A DNA stretch of 64,000 nucleotides from Pseudomonas flavescens (GTDB lineage Bacteria > Pseudomonadota > Gammaproteobacteria > Pseudomonadales > Pseudomonadaceae), in contig NZ_JACBYV010000001.1 of the NCBI RefSeq assembly GCF_013408425.1, positions 4,278,001 to 4,342,000 on the forward strand. Reading direction: 5' to 3'. Under the pieces are notes generated by a model. The model did no database searches. It saw only the letters and a list, made by a program, of their open reading frames with translations, and had not been told where the DNA came from. The first letter of the stretch is position 1, and every line of letters starts with the position of its first letter. Below are positions 16,824-28,909 of the stretch, in pieces. Position numbers and translations under genes: made by a program.

Positions 16824-19517
16824 ATGAAAAGCCATCCCGATGCCGCGAGCCGTGCAGCGGCCGAGGTCGTGACGCAGCTACCCGTGCCTTCTCGGCTCGG
16901 CATGATGCGTTTCGAGCGGATGAACGAGGCGAACTGGTTGCTGCTGTTTCTCGATGCATCCTGTGAAAAGCAGTTCGGCATCCCCGCCGGTGATCTCTGT
17001 ACCCTGGTCGAAACGCCCTACGCCAGCCTGATGGAGCCGGAAACGCGCTACCGGCTGCACGATGCCATCCAGCTACAGCTGTCCGAAAGCAGCCACTATC
17101 TGGTGCACTACACCCTGCACACGCCTCGCGGCCCCTTGAAGCTGATGGAGCTTGGCGAGCCCTTCAGGCAACGCGGACGGCACCTGCTGCGTGGTTACCT
17201 GATGGTGATCGAAGACGCTACTGCGGATAACTCCAGCCTGCCGACACCCGAGCCACCCGCGCCCGCCCTGGGGTTGGACACGCTGGACCAGTTCCAGCGC
17301 AGCCAGGCCGAGCTGCAGCAACATCAATTGCGCTCCCTGGCCCAGCAACAACTCATCGTACGCCTGGCCAGCCAGCGCTATCAGAGCAGCGACCCGACAC
17401 GCGAAGCAGCCGAACTGATCACCCGTAGCGCCTGTGAGATCTACGGCGTGGCCCGAGCAGGTATCTGGCACATCAACGGCGACACACTCGACCCCGTTGC
17501 CCTGTGCCTGGCCGATCAGGACAACTATGAAATCCCCCTGTCGATCGACGGCCGTCGCTACCCCAGCTACCTCCGTGCGCTCAAGGAAAGCCGCTCGCTG
17601 AGCGCCCATGACGCCGAGAACGACCCACGCACCTGCGAGCTACGTGACGACTACCTGCGCCCCGAGGCGATCACCGCCCTGCTCGATGCCAGCATCCGCG
17701 TTGGCGGCGAGCTGGTCGCCGTGCTTTGCCTGGAACACACCGGTGGGCCACGCATCTGGCAAGCGGACGAAGTCACCTTCGCGAGCGAGCTGGCGGATCA
17801 ATACGCCAACGTGCTGAGCAATCAGGAGCGGCGCAACGCCACCAGTGCCCTGTACCTGTTCCAGCGCGCCGTCGAGCAGAGTGCCAGCGCTTTCATCCTG
17901 CTCAATCGCGATGGCATGGTGGAGTACGTCAACCCCAGCTTCACCGCGATCACCCAGTACAGCGCCGACGAGGTGCAGGGCCGTCAACTCGCCGAACTGC
18001 CGGCCCTGGAGAACCTCAGCGACCTGCTGTTCGACAGCACATCCGGCCTGGCCGAACAGAACAGCTGGCAGGGCGAGTTCAAGAGCCGGCGCAAGAACCT
18101 CGAGCCCTATTGGGGCCAGTTCTCGATCTCCAAGGTACATGCCGACGACGGCACCCTGACCCACTACATCGGCATTTACGAAGACATCACCGAAACCAAG
18201 CAGTCCCAGCAGCGCATCGAACGCCTGGCCTACAGCGACAACCTGACAGGGCTGGGCAACCGCTACGCCTTCATCCGCGCCCTGGAAAGACGCTTCACCA
18301 GCAGCGGCAGCGCACCGGTCAGCCTGCTGCTGGTCGACATCGACAACTTCAAACGTATCAACGATACCCTCGGCCACCAGACCGGCGACAAGCTGCTGGT
18401 GAGTCTGGCCAAGCGCCTGCGCAACAGTTTTGGCACCGAAGGCACCCTGGCGCGCTTCGCCAGCAACGAGTTCGCCATTCTGCTCGACAACTGCCAGAGC
18501 GAGCGCGGCCAGCTGATTGCCCAGCAGGTGCTGGAAACCCTCGACAAACCCCTGTTCGTCGACAACCAGCTGATCAACGTTACCGGCTCGGTAGGCCTGG
18601 CCTGTTCACCCGAACATGGCGAAGACCCGCAAACCCTGATGAAGCACGCGGGTCTTGCGCTGCACAAGGCCAAGGCCAACGGCAAGCATCAGTTGCAGGT
18701 GTTCACCGACGTTCTCAATGCCGAAGCCAACTACAAGCTGTTCGTGGAAAACAACCTGCGCCGTGCCCTGACGCAGAACGAGCTGGAGGTGTTCTACCAG
18801 CCCAAGCTCTGCCTGAAGACCGGGCAGTTACTGGGCATGGAAGCGTTGCTACGCTGGCAGCACCCCGAAAAAGGCATGATTCGCCCGGATCAGTTCATCA
18901 GCGTGGCCGAAGAAACCGGCCTGATCGTCCCGATCGGCAAGTGGGTGGTACGGCAGGCCTGCCGCATGAGCAAACAGCTCACCGCAGTCGGGCTGGGCAA
19001 CCTGCAGGTGGCGATCAACCTGTCGCCCAAGCAGTTCAGTGACCCGGACCTGGTCGGCTCGATCGCCGCCATCCTCGAAGAGGAACAGCTGCCGCCGGAG
19101 ATGCTCGAGCTTGAGCTCACCGAAGGGTTGCTGCTGGAGGCCACCGAAGACACGCGCAGCCAGCTCAGCCGCCTCAAGCAACTGGGCCTGACCCTGGCCA
19201 TGGACGACTTCGGCACCGGTTACTCGTCGCTCAGCTACCTGAAGAAATTCCCGATCGATGTGATCAAGATCGACCGCAGCTTCATCAAGGATATTCCCGA
19301 GAACCAGGACGACATGGAAATCACCTCCGCGGTGATCGCCATGGCCCACAACCTCAAGCTCAAGGTGGTCGCCGAGGGCATCGAAACCCCGGCCCAGCTG
19401 AACTTCCTGCGCCGTCAGCACTGCGATATCGGCCAGGGCTACCTGTTCGACCGTCCCATTGCGGGCCGCGATCTGGTAGAAAGCCTCAAGCGCTATCCGC
19501 GGCGCCCTACTCGCTGA
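16824..19517 (+). CDS. dipA: c-di-GMP phosphodiesterase with degenerate GGDEF and intact EAL domain (DipA type)
   Basis: An 897-residue signalling enzyme that hydrolyses c-di-GMP and, in P. aeruginosa, is needed for biofilm dispersal. Layout: an N-terminal region, a GAF-like segment (about 180-335), a PAS domain (about 345-465, [20 protein letters not shown]), GGDEF and EAL. The GGDEF site reads ASNEF near residue 546, so cyclase activity is unlikely. The EAL site is intact: MEALLRW near 672, ELTEGLLLE, and [20 protein letters not shown] from about 794. I chose the ATG at 16824 (MKSHPDAAS), the N-terminus I remember for the P. aeruginosa protein; a TTG 33 bp upstream is in frame. It precedes msrA, as in PAO1. 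Confidence 0.92.
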   Translation: MKSHPDAASRAAAEVVTQLPVPSRLGMMRFERMNEANWLLLFLDASCEKQFGIPAGDLCTLVETPYASLMEPETRYRLHDAIQLQLSESSHYLVHYTLHTPRGPLKLMELGEPFRQRGRHLLRGYLMVIEDATADNSSLPTPEPPAPALGLDTLDQFQRSQAELQQHQLRSLAQQQLIVRLASQRYQSSDPTREAAELITRSACEIYGVARAGIWHINGDTLDPVALCLADQDNYEIPLSIDGRRYPSYLRALKESRSLSAHDAENDPRTCELRDDYLRPEAITALLDASIRVGGELVAVLCLEHTGGPRIWQADEVTFASELADQYANVLSNQERRNATSALYLFQRAVEQSASAFILLNRDGMVEYVNPSFTAITQYSADEVQGRQLAELPALENLSDLLFDSTSGLAEQNSWQGEFKSRRKNLEPYWGQFSISKVHADDGTLTHYIGIYEDITETKQSQQRIERLAYSDNLTGLGNRYAFIRALERRFTSSGSAPVSLLLVDIDNFKRINDTLGHQTGDKLLVSLAKRLRNSFGTEGTLARFASNEFAILLDNCQSERGQLIAQQVLETLDKPLFVDNQLINVTGSVGLACSPEHGEDPQTLMKHAGLALHKAKANGKHQLQVFTDVLNAEANYKLFVENNLRRALTQNELEVFYQPKLCLKTGQLLGMEALLRWQHPEKGMIRPDQFISVAEETGLIVPIGKWVVRQACRMSKQLTAVGLGNLQVAINLSPKQFSDPDLVGSIAAILEEEQLPPEMLELELTEGLLLEATEDTRSQLSRLKQLGLTLAMDDFGTGYSSLSYLKKFPIDVIKIDRSFIKDIPENQDDMEITSAVIAMAHNLKLKVVAEGIETPAQLNFLRRQHCDIGQGYLFDRPIAGRDLVESLKRYPRRPTR

Positions 19518-19581
19518 ACGGCACCTAACGTCTGTCAGCTGCCGCGGTCTACCCCAAACAACGACTCGGAGAACATGGCTC

Positions 19582-20229
19582 ATGGTCTTACGCTCGCAAA
19601 TTCTCGCCCATAAACTCGAACTGCCCAGCGCCGAGCAGGCGTTGCCCGGCCGCGAAACCGCGATCTCGGTGCCTGAGGCCCATTACGTGAATGGCAACCC
19701 GCTGCAGGGGCCGTTCCCGGCCGGCCTGCAGACCGCCGTGTTCGGCCTGGGATGCTTCTGGGGTGCCGAGCGGCGCTTCTGGCAGCAGCCCGGTGTATGG
19801 ACCACCGCGGTGGGCTACGCTGGCGGTCATACCCCCAACCCCACTTATGAAGAAACCTGCTCGGGCCTGACCGGCCATGCCGAAGTGGTGCTGGTGGTAT
19901 TCGACCCTCAGCAGACCAGCTACGAAGAACTGCTCAAGGTGTTCTGGGAAGTGCATAACCCAACCCAGGGCATGCGTCAGGGCAACGACATCGGCAGCCA
20001 GTATCGCTCGACCATCTACTGTACCGACGAGCAGCAGCTCGAGGCCGCACGCCGCAGCCAGGCGCAGTTCCAGAGCGAATTGGAGAAATCCGGCTTTGGT
20101 GAGATCACCACCGAGATCACCCTGGCGCCGACGTTTTATTACGCAGAGGCCTACCACCAGCAATATCTGGCGAAAAACCCGGAGGGTTATTGCGGCCTGG
20201 GCGGAACCGGCGTGTGCCTGCCAGCCTGA
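19582..20229 (+). CDS. msrA: Peptide methionine sulfoxide reductase A
   Basis: A 215-residue repair enzyme that reduces methionine-S-sulfoxide in proteins using thioredoxin. The catalytic motif [10 protein letters not shown] has Cys58. The recycling cysteines are in the C-terminal [10 protein letters not shown]. The length and N-terminal extension match the longer Pseudomonas/E. coli type. It lies 64 bp downstream of dipA on the same strand. Confidence 0.96.
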   Translation: MVLRSQILAHKLELPSAEQALPGRETAISVPEAHYVNGNPLQGPFPAGLQTAVFGLGCFWGAERRFWQQPGVWTTAVGYAGGHTPNPTYEETCSGLTGHAEVVLVVFDPQQTSYEELLKVFWEVHNPTQGMRQGNDIGSQYRSTIYCTDEQQLEAARRSQAQFQSELEKSGFGEITTEITLAPTFYYAEAYHQQYLAKNPEGYCGLGGTGVCLPA

Positions 20230-20317
20230 AATAGCGAAATAGCCACATGCGACTGTCTGCCAGAATGCGCACAGGCCGCTAGACTTGTCGAACAGCCACT
20301 ATCAGATCAAGCACGGA

Positions 20318-21565
20318 ATGCCGGATACCAATCAGTACATTTCGCCCGACCAGCTTTGCGTCGGGCTTTATGTCCAACTCGATCTGAGCTGGTGGGAACA
20401 TTCGTTCGCCTTCAGTAATTTCAAGATCAAGGACGAAAGTCAGCTCAAGCAACTGCGTGCACTGGGTCTCAAGCGCCTGCGCTACGACCCCGCGCGCAGC
20501 GACTGTGGGCCACTGGCATTGCCGGCCAAGGTTGTAGAACAGGCGCCGCTGGCACCGCCCGATCCGCAGGAGCAGGCCCGCCAGGTGCGGGTCAAGACAC
20601 TCAGCGTGCTGCGCAAGAGACTGTCCGAGGTCGACCGGGCGTTCACCCAGGCCAGCCAGCGGGTCAAGACGCTCAACCAGAGCCTGCGCAACCAGCCGGA
20701 AGAATCGGTCAAACAGGCCGGGGCGCTGGTCAACGAGCTGGTCGAGACCATGCTTGGCGAAGACGGCGTCGCGCTGCACAGCATCACCGGCAAGGCAGCC
20801 GAAGACGCCTACGTACACTCGCTGAACGTCACCGTGCTGTCGATGATGCTGGGCCGTCAACTGGGCCTGGATAGCGAGGCCAGCCATATGCTCGGCATGG
20901 GCGCCCTGCTGCATGACATAGGCAAGCTGGAAATACCCAGCAAGGTGTTGCTCAAACCACCACCCCTGACCCGTGCCGAACAGCAATTGCGGGAAATGCA
21001 CACCGTATTCGGGCGCCGCATGGGCGAGAAGCTGATGCTCGATGACGACGTGCTGCGCATCATCCACGAGCACCACGAATACTGCGACGGCAGCGGCTAT
21101 CCACAGCAACTGCGCGAGGCGTCGATAGGCCGCCTGAGCCGCATCGTGTGCATCGCCAACCACTTCGACAACCTGTGCAACCCGCTCGATCCGCGCACCG
21201 CACTCAGCCCCCATGAGGCGCTGGCGCGCATGTACTTGCCACAACAGCGAGTACATTTCGACGAGGTCGCACTGAAGGCCTTCATCCGTTGCATGGGCGT
21301 CTACCCGCCAGGCAGCCTGGTGCAGCTGGAAGACGAGCGTTACGCCCTGGTGCTGGGCATGCACCCGACCCTGCCGATGAAGCCGACGCTGATCGTCTAC
21401 GACCCCCAGATTCCCAAGGAAGAGGCCCTGATCGTCAATCTGGAAGCAGAGCCGTCACTGACCATCGCCGCCAGCGTACGCGCCTCGCAGCTTCCACCGG
21501 AAGCCCTCGAATACCTGAATCCGCGCCAGCAACTGAGCTACTACGTCGATCCACGGCGAAGGTAG
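20318..21565 (+). CDS. HD-GYP domain protein, probable c-di-GMP phosphodiesterase
   Basis: A 415-residue cytoplasmic protein. An N-terminal DUF3391-like region (VGLYVQLDLSWWEHSF) precedes an HD-GYP domain. Metal ligands are visible in LLHDIGKLEIPSKVL near residue 200 and in HHEYCDGSGYPQQL near residue 251, which keeps the GYP triplet. HD-GYP enzymes convert c-di-GMP to pGpG/GMP. I chose the ATG at 20318; a TTG 33 bp upstream is also in frame and no strong ribosome-binding site settles it. Being close to dipA, it makes this a small c-di-GMP-degrading neighbourhood. Confidence 0.85.
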   Translation: MPDTNQYISPDQLCVGLYVQLDLSWWEHSFAFSNFKIKDESQLKQLRALGLKRLRYDPARSDCGPLALPAKVVEQAPLAPPDPQEQARQVRVKTLSVLRKRLSEVDRAFTQASQRVKTLNQSLRNQPEESVKQAGALVNELVETMLGEDGVALHSITGKAAEDAYVHSLNVTVLSMMLGRQLGLDSEASHMLGMGALLHDIGKLEIPSKVLLKPPPLTRAEQQLREMHTVFGRRMGEKLMLDDDVLRIIHEHHEYCDGSGYPQQLREASIGRLSRIVCIANHFDNLCNPLDPRTALSPHEALARMYLPQQRVHFDEVALKAFIRCMGVYPPGSLVQLEDERYALVLGMHPTLPMKPTLIVYDPQIPKEEALIVNLEAEPSLTIAASVRASQLPPEALEYLNPRQQLSYYVDPRRR

Positions 21566-21597
21566 ATAAAAGACTACTCATCCATGGATGTGCCTAG

Positions 21598-22350
21598 ATG
21601 TCCGAACACCCTTACCTTCTCGTCCATGGTCTGATCGGCAGCCTGCGTGACCTGGCACCGGTATTTCACTCACGGGGCATGCAGGCACATGCGCCGGATC
21701 TGCTCGGCTACGGCGCCATGCAGCATGTGGATCCCTGCGCCATCACGCTACCCGGGCAGGTGGAACACCTCGCACGGTGGCTCGCGGAAAGGGATATCGA
21801 GCGCGTTCATCTGGTCGGTCACTCCGTTGGAGGCGCGATCGCGATGCTGTTCGCCACGGCTCATCCGACAAGCGTAGCGTCGATTCATAATGTCGAAGGA
21901 AACTTCTCGCTGGCCGATGCCTTCTGGTCAGCCAGCGTGGCCCGGATGACGGCCCATGAGGCCGACACGATGCTCGCGCAGCTCAGGGAAAACCCGGATG
22001 GCTGGTTGGCCAAGTCGGGGATAGCGGCCTCTGCGAGCCATCGCGCCACCGCATCGAGTTTCCTGGGCAACCAACCGGCATCGACCATCCAGGCCACTGC
22101 ACGCTCGGTCGTTGCAGTCACCGGCCACGCCGATTACCTGGATGCAGTCAGGAAAATATTCGCAGGACAGGTCCCCGTTCACCTGATCGCCGGTGAACGC
22201 TCGAGGGATGGCTGGAACGTTCCACAGTGGGCGCTGGAAAAGGCAGCCAGCTTTACCTGTGTGCCCGGTGGGCACCTGATGATGGTGGAAGATCCGGCGC
22301 GGTTCGTGGATGCGCTCACGAGCAGCCAAGAACGAAGCGGCGATCGATGA
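21598..22350 (+). CDS. Alpha/beta hydrolase
   Basis: A 250-residue soluble hydrolase. The oxyanion-hole LLVHGLIGS is at residues 7-15, the nucleophile elbow GHSVGG near residue 75, and a candidate catalytic His lies in PGGHLMMVEDPARF near the C-terminus. There is no signal peptide. It starts 32 bp after the HD-GYP gene on the same strand. The substrate cannot be predicted. It converges on rlmJ with only 12 bp between stops, leaving no room for a separate terminator. Confidence 0.8.
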   Translation: MSEHPYLLVHGLIGSLRDLAPVFHSRGMQAHAPDLLGYGAMQHVDPCAITLPGQVEHLARWLAERDIERVHLVGHSVGGAIAMLFATAHPTSVASIHNVEGNFSLADAFWSASVARMTAHEADTMLAQLRENPDGWLAKSGIAASASHRATASSFLGNQPASTIQATARSVVAVTGHADYLDAVRKIFAGQVPVHLIAGERSRDGWNVPQWALEKAASFTCVPGGHLMMVEDPARFVDALTSSQERSGDR

Positions 22351-22362
22351 ACAGCAGCGCTG

Positions 22363-23205
22363 TCAGCCCTGTTCAGCGATCAGCCAGTCCAGGCGCCAGC
22401 TTCCCTTGCTCTGCGCCAGGCGCTCGGCCAGCCAGGGCAGCAGCTCACGCAACTCGTCCTCCAGGCCCCATGGTGGATTGCTGATCAGCAGGCCGGAGCC
22501 GTTAAGGCGCTGCGCGTCATCGGCGGGGTGCACGAACAGCTCGGCCCGCAGCAGCTTCGGCGCCGCGCTCTTTTCCATGTCGCGGTAGAAGCGCTTGAGC
22601 TGACGCTCATCCTTGATCGGGTACCAGATCGCCACGATGGTCTGGCGCATGCGCCCGATGGCCTCGTTGAGGGAGGTGACGCAGCGTTCCAGCTCGTCGG
22701 CCTTCTCGAACGGCGGATCGATCAGCATGACCGCCCGCTTCTCACGCGTTGGCAACAGGGCGCGCGGCAGGTGCCAGCCCTCCCCCAGGTGCACGGCCAC
22801 ACGCCGATCACCGGCCATGTTTTCCTTGAGCAACTGCCCGTCCTCCGGGTGTTTCTCGTTGAGGTGCAGGCGATCCTGCTCGCGGGTCTGCAGGCGCGCC
22901 AGCTCGGGCGAGCCCGGGTAATGGCGCAGCACGCCATCGGGATTCATCGCGCGGATCACTTCCAGGTAATCGAGCAACGGCTCCGGTATATCCGTGGCGT
23001 CCCACAGCCGGCCTACCCCCTCGCGCCACTCACCGGTGCGGCTGGCCTGGTCGCCGGTCAGGTCGTACAGGCCAACACCGGCATGACTGTCCAGATACGC
23101 GTAAGGGGCCTCCTTGCGCGCCAACAGGGCGAACAGGCGGCAGAGCACCAAGTGTTTCAGCACATCGGCGTGGTTGCCGGCATGGAAGGCGTGGCGGTAA
23201 TTCAT
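22363..23205 (-). CDS. rlmJ: 23S rRNA (adenine(2030)-N6)-methyltransferase
   Basis: A 280-residue SAM-dependent methyltransferase that modifies A2030 in 23S rRNA. The N-terminus MNYRHAFHAGNHADVLKHLVL is the family signature. The catalytic DPPFEKADE motif lies near residue 160. It is a single minus-strand gene that diverges from the acyl-CoA dehydrogenase across 171 bp. Confidence 0.95.
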   Translation of the reverse strand: MNYRHAFHAGNHADVLKHLVLCRLFALLARKEAPYAYLDSHAGVGLYDLTGDQASRTGEWREGVGRLWDATDIPEPLLDYLEVIRAMNPDGVLRHYPGSPELARLQTREQDRLHLNEKHPEDGQLLKENMAGDRRVAVHLGEGWHLPRALLPTREKRAVMLIDPPFEKADELERCVTSLNEAIGRMRQTIVAIWYPIKDERQLKRFYRDMEKSAAPKLLRAELFVHPADDAQRLNGSGLLISNPPWGLEDELRELLPWLAERLAQSKGSWRLDWLIAEQG

Positions 23206-23376
23206 CGTCGGCTCCTGAGCAGGAGGCGAATTGTAGCCGTCCTGCGCGTGCGCTGCAGCGCCTGCAATGGATTGGCCCGACAGTGTCCGGCTTGTTCTGC
23301 GCCATCACGGCGGTCGATGATGCTGGCGGGTCACGTGCAGCCCCCTAGACTGGCTGCATTCAACCGGAGAGCCATC

Positions 23377-25179
23377 ATGCCCGAGACCTTGCTCAGCGCC
23401 CGCAACCTGGCGTTCGAACTCTACGAAGTACTGAATGCCGAGGCGCTCACCAGCCGCCCGCGATTCAGCGAGCACAGCCGGGAAACCTTCGAGGCCGCGC
23501 TGGACACCGCGCGCAGCATCGCCGAGGAGTTGTTCGCCACGCACAACCGCAAGGGCGACGAGCACGAGCCGCAGTATGTCGACGGCGCTGCGCAGTTGAT
23601 CGACGAGGTCAAGCCAGCGTTGCAGGCCTTTGTCGACGCCGGCTTCCTCAACGCGACCAGAGACTTCGAGGCAGGCGGCATGCAGTTGCCGAACCTGCTG
23701 TCCCAGGCCTGTTTCGCGCATTTCCAGGCGGCCAACATCGCCACGGCGTCCTACCCGCTGCTGACCATGGCTGCCGCCAACCTGATCGAAGCCTTCGGCG
23801 ACGAGCTGCAGAAGCGCCGCTTCCTGCAGCCGATGATCGAAGGCCGCTTCTTTGGCACCATGGCCCTGACCGAACCCCACGCAGGCTCATCCCTCGCCGA
23901 TATCCGCACGCGCGCTGAACCGGTGGCCGATGGCAGCTACCGGCTCAAGGGCAACAAGATCTTCATCTCCGGGGGCGATCATGGCCTGAGCGAGAACATC
24001 ATCCATCTGGTGCTGGCCCGCCTGCCCGACGCACCGGCAGGCGTGAAGGGCATTTCGCTGTTCATCGTGCCGAAGTTCCTGATCGGCGAAGACGGCAGCC
24101 TGAGCCCGCGCAACGACGTGGTCCTGGCAGGGCTGTTCCACAAGATGGGCTGGCGAGGCACCACCTCCACGGCGCTGAACTTCGGCGATCAGGGCAATTG
24201 TGTCGGCTATCTGGTGGGCAAACCCCATGCCGGCCTGTCCTACATGTTCCAGATGATGAACGAAGCCCGCATTGGCGTGGGCATGGGCGCGGTGATGCTC
24301 GGTTACGCCGGCTATCTGTACTCGCTGGAATACGCACGCCAACGCACCCAGGGCCGCTTGCCCGACGGCAAGAGCCCGGCTAGCGCTCAGGTGGCGATCA
24401 TCGAGCACGCCGATGTGCGCCGCATGCTGCTGACCCAGAAGGCCTACGTGGAAGGCGCTTTCGATCTCGCGCTGTACTGCGCTCGCCTGTTCGACGATAG
24501 CCAGACACTGGAGGACGCGGCACAACGTGAGCAAGCCGGGCAACTGCTCGACCTGCTGACTCCGGTGGCCAAGTCCTGGCCGTCCGAGCATTGCCTGCAG
24601 GCCAACGCCCTGGCAATCCAGATCCTCGGCGGCCACGGCTATACCCGGGATCATCCGGTGGAACAGTACTACCGCGACAACCGCCTCAATCCGATCCATG
24701 AAGGCACCCACGGCATCCAGTCCCTGGACCTGCTGGGGCGCAAGGTTGGCCAGCACGGCGGCGCGGCACTCAAGGCATTGAGCCAGCAGATCATCGCAAC
24801 CTGTCAGCGTGCCGAGCCCTTCATCGAACTGGACGCCCTGCGTCAGCCGCTGGAAAAGCTGCTGGCACGCTTGTCCCAGGTAACTCTCGGCCTGCTCGGC
24901 GACCTCCAGCAGGGCCGCGTGAACGGCACCCTGGCGGACTCGGCGCTGTACCTGAAGGTGTTCGGCCATCTGGTGATCGGCTGGCGCTGGCTGGAGCAGG
25001 CCGTTCACGCCGAGCAGGGGCGCCTCGCTGGCAATGCGGCCGACGCCGACTTCTATAGCGGCAAACTGCAGGCAGCCCGCTACTTCCTGCTACGCGAGGT
25101 GCCGGGCTGCCATCACGACCTGGACCTGCTGGAGCAACGTGACGACACCTGCCTGGCAATGAACGAGGCGTGGTTTTGA
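23377..25179 (+). CDS. Long-form acyl-CoA dehydrogenase
   Basis: A 600-residue FAD-dependent dehydrogenase of the extended family (PA5020-like) that acts in fatty-acid beta-oxidation. Motifs: the FAD-proximal MALTEPHAGSSLADI near residue 165, the NFGDQGNCVGYLVG region, and the C-terminal ILGGHGYTRDHPVEQYYRDN that closes the active site and precedes a long C-terminal helical extension. The ATG at 23377 follows CGGAGA. An open extension upstream of this ATG lies antisense to rlmJ and is not coding. Chain-length specificity cannot be read from sequence. Confidence 0.9.
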   Translation: MPETLLSARNLAFELYEVLNAEALTSRPRFSEHSRETFEAALDTARSIAEELFATHNRKGDEHEPQYVDGAAQLIDEVKPALQAFVDAGFLNATRDFEAGGMQLPNLLSQACFAHFQAANIATASYPLLTMAAANLIEAFGDELQKRRFLQPMIEGRFFGTMALTEPHAGSSLADIRTRAEPVADGSYRLKGNKIFISGGDHGLSENIIHLVLARLPDAPAGVKGISLFIVPKFLIGEDGSLSPRNDVVLAGLFHKMGWRGTTSTALNFGDQGNCVGYLVGKPHAGLSYMFQMMNEARIGVGMGAVMLGYAGYLYSLEYARQRTQGRLPDGKSPASAQVAIIEHADVRRMLLTQKAYVEGAFDLALYCARLFDDSQTLEDAAQREQAGQLLDLLTPVAKSWPSEHCLQANALAIQILGGHGYTRDHPVEQYYRDNRLNPIHEGTHGIQSLDLLGRKVGQHGGAALKALSQQIIATCQRAEPFIELDALRQPLEKLLARLSQVTLGLLGDLQQGRVNGTLADSALYLKVFGHLVIGWRWLEQAVHAEQGRLAGNAADADFYSGKLQAARYFLLREVPGCHHDLDLLEQRDDTCLAMNEAWF

Positions 25180-25225
25180 GCGACGGCGATCGAGTAACCC
25201 TCCCTCGCGCGATATCTGACACCGC

Positions 25226-25298
25226 TTGGTGGGTTACGCGACGCGCCGAGATGGCGGCGCCTGGAGCACGCGGCCATGGCGCCGCTAACCCGCCCTAC
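25226..25298. repeat. REP-type palindromic element after the acyl-CoA dehydrogenase
   Basis: The ends TTGGTGGGTTACGCG and GCCGCTAACCCGCCCTAC are imperfect inverse complements around a GC-rich centre. They are the same class as the GGTGGGCT...AGCCCACC repeats at 58242 and 62510. Confidence 0.55.
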
Positions 25299-25378
25299 GA
25301 CACTGGGGCCTGCAGGGACGACCAAGCTTGATCTGCGGTGATCACGCAAGCCGTGGGGTTGAGTTATCCACAACGAGA

Positions 25379-25405
25379 AACGGGCCCAATGGGCCCGTTG
25401 CTTTT
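25379..25405. terminator. Bidirectional terminator between the acyl-CoA dehydrogenase and ppk
   Basis: A 9-bp perfect stem AACGGGCCC / GGGCCCGTT with loop AAT is followed by GCTTTTTATT on the plus strand. It sits 12 bp beyond the ppk stop, so it can end both converging transcripts; the minus-strand T-tract (TTTCT) is weaker. Confidence 0.8.
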
Positions 25406-25416
25406 TATTCACTCAA

Positions 25417-27630
25417 TCAACGCGCGGTAATCAGCGGTGCGCTGAGTTTTTCCAGCAGGCTGGCCTGTGCGCTGCGCGAGTTCTGGTTGCCGGTTGGCGA
25501 CAGGCGCAGGTAGCGGCCGTCAGGCTGCAGCACCCAGGCATGGGTGTTGTCGGTGAGATAGGCTTCCAGCTCCTTCTTGACCCGGGTGATGAGCTTCTTC
25601 CCTTCGACGGGGAAACAGGTCTCCACACGCTTGTCGAGGTTGCGTTCCATCCAGTCGGCGCTGGAGAGGTAGATCTTCTCTTCGCCGCCATTGAGGAAAT
25701 AGAACACCCGGGTGTGTTCCAGGAAGCGACCGATGATCGAGCGCACGTGAATGTTGTGCGACACCCCGGGCACGCCCGGACGCAGGCAGCACATGCCACG
25801 CACCACCAGGTCGATTCGCACGCCGGTCTGGCTGGCCTTGTACAGCGCGCGAATGATCTTCGCATCGGTCAGCGAGTTGAACTTGGCGATGATGTGCGCC
25901 GGCTTGCCCTCGCTGGCCAGCTGAGTTTCCCTGGTGATCATGTCGAGCAGGGTCTTCTTCAGGGTGAAGGGCGCATGCAGGAGCTTCTTCATGCGCAGGG
26001 TCTTGCCCATGCCGATCAGCTGGCTGAACATCTTCGATACGTCCTCGCCCAGCGCCACGTCGGCGGTGAGCAGGCTGTAGTCGGTGTACAGGCGGGCGTT
26101 GCCGGCGTGGTAGTTGCCGGTACCCAGGTGTGCGTAACGGACGATCTCGCCGTTCTCACGACGCAGGATGAGCATCATCTTGGCGTGGGTCTTGAAGCCC
26201 ACCACACCGTAGATCACCACCGCGCCGGCAGCCTGCAGGCGGCTGGCCAACGCCAGGTTGGACTCCTCGTCGAAGCGCGCGCGCAGCTCGATGACCGCGG
26301 TGACTTCCTTGCCGTTGCGCGCGGCTTCCACCAGCGCATCGACGATTTCCGAGTTGGCCCCGGAACGGTACAAGGTCTGCTTGATCGCCAGTACGTGGGG
26401 ATCCTTGGCCGCCTGGCGCAACAGGTCCACCACCGGGGTGAAGGACTCGAAGGGATGCAGCAGGAGGATGTCCTGCTTGCTGACCACGCTGAAGATGTTC
26501 TCGCTGTTCTGCAGCAGCTTGGGGATCACCGGAGTGAACGGCGCGTACTGCAGATCCTGATGGCTTTCCAGACCGGTGATGCTGAACAGACGGGTCAGGT
26601 TGACCGGGCCGTTGACCTGGTAAAGCTCGTGCTCCGACAGGCCGAACTGCTTGAGCAACTGGTCGGTGAGGTGTTTCGGGCAGCTGTCGACCACCTCCAG
26701 GCGCACCGCATCACCGTAGCGGCGGCTGAACAGCTCGCCGCGCAGGGCACGCGCCAGGTCTTCCACATCCTCGGTATCCACCGACAGGTCGGCGTTACGG
26801 GTCAGGCGGAACTGGTAGCAACCCTTGACCTTCATGCCGGGGAACAGGTCGTCGGCGTGGGCGTGGATCATCGACGACAGGAACACGTAGTTGGCGCCTG
26901 GGCCGCCGACATCTTCCGGCACCTTGATGATGCGTGGCAGCAGGCGTGGCGCCGGGATGACCGCCAGACCGGAGTCGCGACCGAACGCATCGACACCTTC
27001 CAGCTCGACGATGAAGTTCAGGCTCTTGTTGACCAGCAGTGGGAACGGGTGAGTCGGGTCGAGACCGATCGGCGTGATGATCGGCGCGATCTCGTCGCGG
27101 AAATAGCGGCGTACCCACGCCTTGTGCTTGGTCGTCCAGTAGCGGCGGCGGATGAAGTTGATGCCGTGCTTGGCCAGCGCCGGAAACAGCACATCGTTGA
27201 GGATGGCGTACTGACGGCCGACCTGCTCGTGGACCAGTTCGGCAATACGCGACAGCGCCTGATGAGGCTGCAAGCCATCGGCACCGGCCTGTTCACGGGC
27301 AAAATTGATCTGCTTCTTCAGCCCGGCAACACGGATTTCGAAGAACTCGTCGAGGTTGCTGGAGAAGATCAGCAGGAACTTCAGGCGTTCGAGCAGCGGG
27401 TAGGACTCGTCCAGCGCCTGTTCCAGCACGCGGATGTTGAACTGCAGCTGCGACAGCTCACGATGGATGTACAGGCTGCTGTCATCCAGGCTGGGCACTG
27501 GCACGGCGACCGCCGTGGTTTCGACTACGGGCGTTTCCACTATCGCTTCCACCGGCGCTTCGTCGATCACCGGCAGGCTGATTGCCGGTACATCGAGCTG
27601 TTCGTTCTCACTGAGTCCTTCGTTGCTCAT
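25417..27630 (-). CDS. ppk: Polyphosphate kinase 1
   Basis: A 737-residue enzyme that makes inorganic polyphosphate from ATP and is important for stress tolerance and motility. The N domain begins after about 50 acidic, low-complexity residues at [41 protein letters not shown] is typical, and the phospho-histidine lies in [20 protein letters not shown]. The C-terminal PLD-like domains contain the [15 protein letters not shown] region. It lies 18 bp after hemB in the same direction. In PAO1 I recall ppx and trxA on the far side; here a REP element and the acyl-CoA dehydrogenase are found instead. Confidence 0.96.
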   Translation of the reverse strand: MSNEGLSENEQLDVPAISLPVIDEAPVEAIVETPVVETTAVAVPVPSLDDSSLYIHRELSQLQFNIRVLEQALDESYPLLERLKFLLIFSSNLDEFFEIRVAGLKKQINFAREQAGADGLQPHQALSRIAELVHEQVGRQYAILNDVLFPALAKHGINFIRRRYWTTKHKAWVRRYFRDEIAPIITPIGLDPTHPFPLLVNKSLNFIVELEGVDAFGRDSGLAVIPAPRLLPRIIKVPEDVGGPGANYVFLSSMIHAHADDLFPGMKVKGCYQFRLTRNADLSVDTEDVEDLARALRGELFSRRYGDAVRLEVVDSCPKHLTDQLLKQFGLSEHELYQVNGPVNLTRLFSITGLESHQDLQYAPFTPVIPKLLQNSENIFSVVSKQDILLLHPFESFTPVVDLLRQAAKDPHVLAIKQTLYRSGANSEIVDALVEAARNGKEVTAVIELRARFDEESNLALASRLQAAGAVVIYGVVGFKTHAKMMLILRRENGEIVRYAHLGTGNYHAGNARLYTDYSLLTADVALGEDVSKMFSQLIGMGKTLRMKKLLHAPFTLKKTLLDMITRETQLASEGKPAHIIAKFNSLTDAKIIRALYKASQTGVRIDLVVRGMCCLRPGVPGVSHNIHVRSIIGRFLEHTRVFYFLNGGEEKIYLSSADWMERNLDKRVETCFPVEGKKLITRVKKELEAYLTDNTHAWVLQPDGRYLRLSPTGNQNSRSAQASLLEKLSAPLITAR

Positions 27631-27648
27631 TGAATTACCCTGGAGAGG

Positions 27649-28716
<1,068 letters not shown>

Positions 28717-28909
28717 TTATGACCAAATGATGACGGCAATAACGAATACTGCGACGGCGCGTCGCAGCCGATAAGGCACATCGGATACTGCAAAAGCCCC
28801 GGGAATCGACGTACAAGCGCAACGGTGCCATTTCACAGTCTCTCGACAATTGCTGTTTTACGGTGTCGAACCGCGTAGCCTTGAATCCTCTCCTCTACGG
28901 TCACCTTTA

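Noticed and set aside
18457..18486. Active diguanylate cyclase site in DipA
   Set aside because: The site reads ASNEF rather than GGDEF, so only the EAL phosphodiesterase is likely active.
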